From CAZTAR01 sp043813895 (GTDB taxonomy: Bacteria > Planctomycetota > Phycisphaerae > UBA1845 > UTPLA1), in NCBI GenBank assembly GCA_043813895.1, contig JBDRKQ010000100.1, forward strand, positions 1-7,510: 7,510 nucleotides of DNA, given 5' to 3'. The stretch's first letter is position 1. The number at the start of each line of letters is the position of its first letter. Positions 6,287 to 7,510 of this stretch are shown here, piece by piece. The translations under genes and the position numbers were made by a program. The notes beneath the pieces are model-generated. The model saw only the letters and a list, made by a program, of their open reading frames with translations. It was not told the DNA's origin and did no database searches.

Positions 6287-6361
6287 CCCCACACCGGCGT
6301 TGCCGGCACCGGCTCGATACGAGCCGGCTCTGACAGTGGCGCGATTCGGAAGCGTGTGGGG
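6287..6361 (+). ncRNA. Structured 5' leader element, multi-stem
   Basis: An outer stem of eight perfect pairs (CCCCACAC 6287-6294 with GTGTGGGG 6354-6361) encloses a small hairpin CGGC-GTT-GCCG (6295-6305) and a perfect eight-pair hairpin CCGGCTCG-ATA-CGAGCCGG (6309-6327). This makes a junction of three helices about 110 bases before the protease start codon. It matches no riboswitch class I recognise. It may be a cis-regulatory RNA or an inserted palindromic repeat. Confidence 0.45.
6307..6330 (+). repeat. Hairpin repeat, leader copy
   Basis: This 24-base block is repeated at 6500-6523 with 22 of 24 bases identical. It forms the longest inner hairpin of the structured leader. The differences are one loop base and one stem base. 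Confidence 0.6.
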
Positions 6362-6470
6362 TAGATCAGACGGGTAGGGGAGTGATGGCAATCAACCAGC
6401 CTTTTTCGATCCAGCAAGTGCACATCGGACGGCAAACCGAGAGCGGCAGACGCCGCGGGAGGAGAAGACC

Positions 6471-7510
6471 ATGTCTTTGAAGAGAATCGCACCGTGGTAC
6501 ACCGGCTCGACACGAGTCGGCTCCGTGGCAACACTCTGTGTGCTGACAATTGTGGTGTTTGGCCTGACGCGGACATCATCTGCCGACGGCCTGAAGCCGC
6601 GTGCGACCGTCGTCAAGCCGGCCATGACGCAGGTGGACTCCGCTCGTTTCCGAACGGATGTCATCACTGTGAAGTTCCACGATGACCTGCTCGTACGCCT
6701 GCGCAACGATGGTCTCACTGACCTTGGAACCGGTGCGTTGAACGGAACGGAGAGCGTGTTCACCCAGATCGCGGGCGGCCGCTGGGAACGGACACATAGC
6801 CTGCCGGAGGCGCAACTGGACGGACTCCGCGCGAAGGCTCAAAGCAATCTGCGGCGGCAGGTCGCCGATCTGAACCTGCAATACCATTATTACCTTTCTG
6901 AGGGTCTGGACGCCGGAACGGCCATCGATGCCCTCAATAGTCTCGACAGCGTGGAGATCGCGTTGCCGGTTCCGCTTCCGGTCGTCCCTCCGGTGCCGGG
7001 GAGCTACCAAGCCAACCAGGGCTACCTGAATGCGGCGACCGCCGGCGTCGACGCCAACTGCATGTGGCAGCTTCTTGGCGGCACGGGCACCAACGTGAGC
7101 ATTGCCGACCTCGAATACAGTTGGAACATGAGCCACCAGGACTATAGCGCTACCTTGCTGGGCGCTACACCGAACGATCCCTTCAGCGATGACAACCACG
7201 GTACCGCCGTCCTGGGCGAGATGGTTTCCATCAACAACGGCTGGGGTACAACCGGGATATCCTATGGCAGCACCATGTACGTGGTGGCAACGAATACGGG
7301 CTCCGGCAGCGGCACGTGGGACATCGGCGCGGCGATCACGACCGCGCTGGGCACGCTGACTGCGGGAGACGTCATTCTGATCGAGCAGCAGATGCAAGGA
7401 CCGAATTACACGGGAGTTCCGCCGGGCACACAGTTCGGGCTCGTGCCTGTCGAGTGGTATCAGCCGTGGTACAACACGATCGTGACGGCGGTTGGCAACG
7501 GAGTGGTCGT
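6471..7510 (+). CDS. Secreted S8 (subtilisin-like) serine protease, 5' part, runs off the window
   Basis: The start ATG at 6471 has a strong ribosome site, GGGAGGAG at 6457-6464, six bases away. The frame stays open for 346 codons to the window edge. Residues 1-38 form a signal peptide: K4-R5, hydrophobic core 16-32, likely cleavage after TSSA (38). Residues 39-164 look like a propeptide or N-terminal accessory domain, followed by a Pro-rich linker (165-176). The protease domain begins at about 180. The Asp motif is VSIADLEYSW with D213, and the His motif is DDNHGTAVLGE with H243, as in a branch of S8 peptidases in which I/V-D-I/L-E replaces the more usual D-S/T-G. The segment GDVILIEQQMQGP fits the strand before the oxyanion region. 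The oxyanion Asn and catalytic Ser lie beyond the window. It is exported and would cleave proteins outside the cytoplasm; the substrate is unknown. It is divergent from the sigma operon. Confidence 0.9.
   Translation, partial: MSLKRIAPWYTGSTRVGSVATLCVLTIVVFGLTRTSSADGLKPRATVVKPAMTQVDSARFRTDVITVKFHDDLLVRLRNDGLTDLGTGALNGTESVFTQIAGGRWERTHSLPEAQLDGLRAKAQSNLRRQVADLNLQYHYYLSEGLDAGTAIDALNSLDSVEIALPVPLPVVPPVPGSYQANQGYLNAATAGVDANCMWQLLGGTGTNVSIADLEYSWNMSHQDYSATLLGATPNDPFSDDNHGTAVLGEMVSINNGWGTTGISYGSTMYVVATNTGSGSGTWDIGAAITTALGTLTAGDVILIEQQMQGPNYTGVPPGTQFGLVPVEWYQPWYNTIVTAVGNGVV
6500..6523 (+). repeat. Hairpin repeat, copy inside the protease signal-peptide codons
   Basis: ACCGGCTCG-ACA-CGAGTCGGC is the near copy of the leader hairpin at 6307-6330. 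The stem change C to T turns a G-C pair into a G-U pair, so the fold is kept. In frame it encodes residues 11-17 (TGSTRVG), the stretch between the basic N-terminus and the hydrophobic core. Confidence 0.6.

Larger units (their letters stand above)
5867..6470. other. Divergent intergenic region with structured RNA signals
   Basis: About 600 bases separate the minus-strand sigma gene from the plus-strand protease gene. No credible gene was found. The region holds a polypyrimidine tract (5944-5962), competing GGGCA/TGCCC pairings and a terminator-like hairpin (5933-6031), a candidate protease promoter (6151-6180), an A/T stem (6222-6239) and a multi-stem leader (6287-6361). Such length and structure are unusual for a simple divergent promoter region. 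Confidence 0.65.

Noticed and set aside
6576..7397. 273-residue open frame on the minus strand
   Set aside because: Antisense to the protease, whose signal peptide, ribosome site and D213/H243 motifs support the plus strand.

Overview
The window looks like part of a Planctomycetota chromosome (possibly Phycisphaerae or a relative). This is inferred from family content, not from a database search. The pointers are an ECF sigma factor translationally coupled to a zinc-finger/Ser-Thr kinase/TPR protein, a secreted acidic protein with dockerin-like calcium loops, a secreted subtilisin-like protease, high GC content, and intergenic DNA rich in small palindromic repeats.

Layout: 1-502 is non-coding and holds several families of short repeats and hairpins, including a head-to-head pair of REP-like hairpins (288-390). 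503-1963 (minus) encodes a secreted protein of unknown function with two EF-hand-type loops. 1964-2414 is non-coding and holds a long inverted repeat downstream of the kinase gene, plus a plus-strand hairpin followed by six T. 2415-5288 (minus) encodes a 957-residue protein: zinc anti-sigma-like finger, Ser/Thr kinase, one membrane helix, TPR-type helical repeats. 5285-5866 (minus) encodes the ECF sigma factor; its stop codon overlaps the kinase start as ATGA. 5867-6470 is a roughly 600-base divergent intergenic region with a terminator-like hairpin that has competing pairings, a structured leader and promoter candidates. From 6471 to the window end (plus) is the 5' part of a secreted S8 protease, cut off before its catalytic Ser.

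How they may work together: the sigma factor and the kinase form a two-gene signalling module. The kinase carries a possible sigma-binding zinc finger at its N-terminus and probably places its TPR region across the cytoplasmic membrane. The two flanking genes both encode exported proteins and could be targets of the module, but no shared promoter motif was found, so that link is a guess. The most unusual signals are in the non-coding DNA: the competing GGGCA/TGCCC pairings at 5933-6031, the multi-stem leader at 6287-6361, and the near copy of one of its hairpins inside the protease signal-peptide codons.
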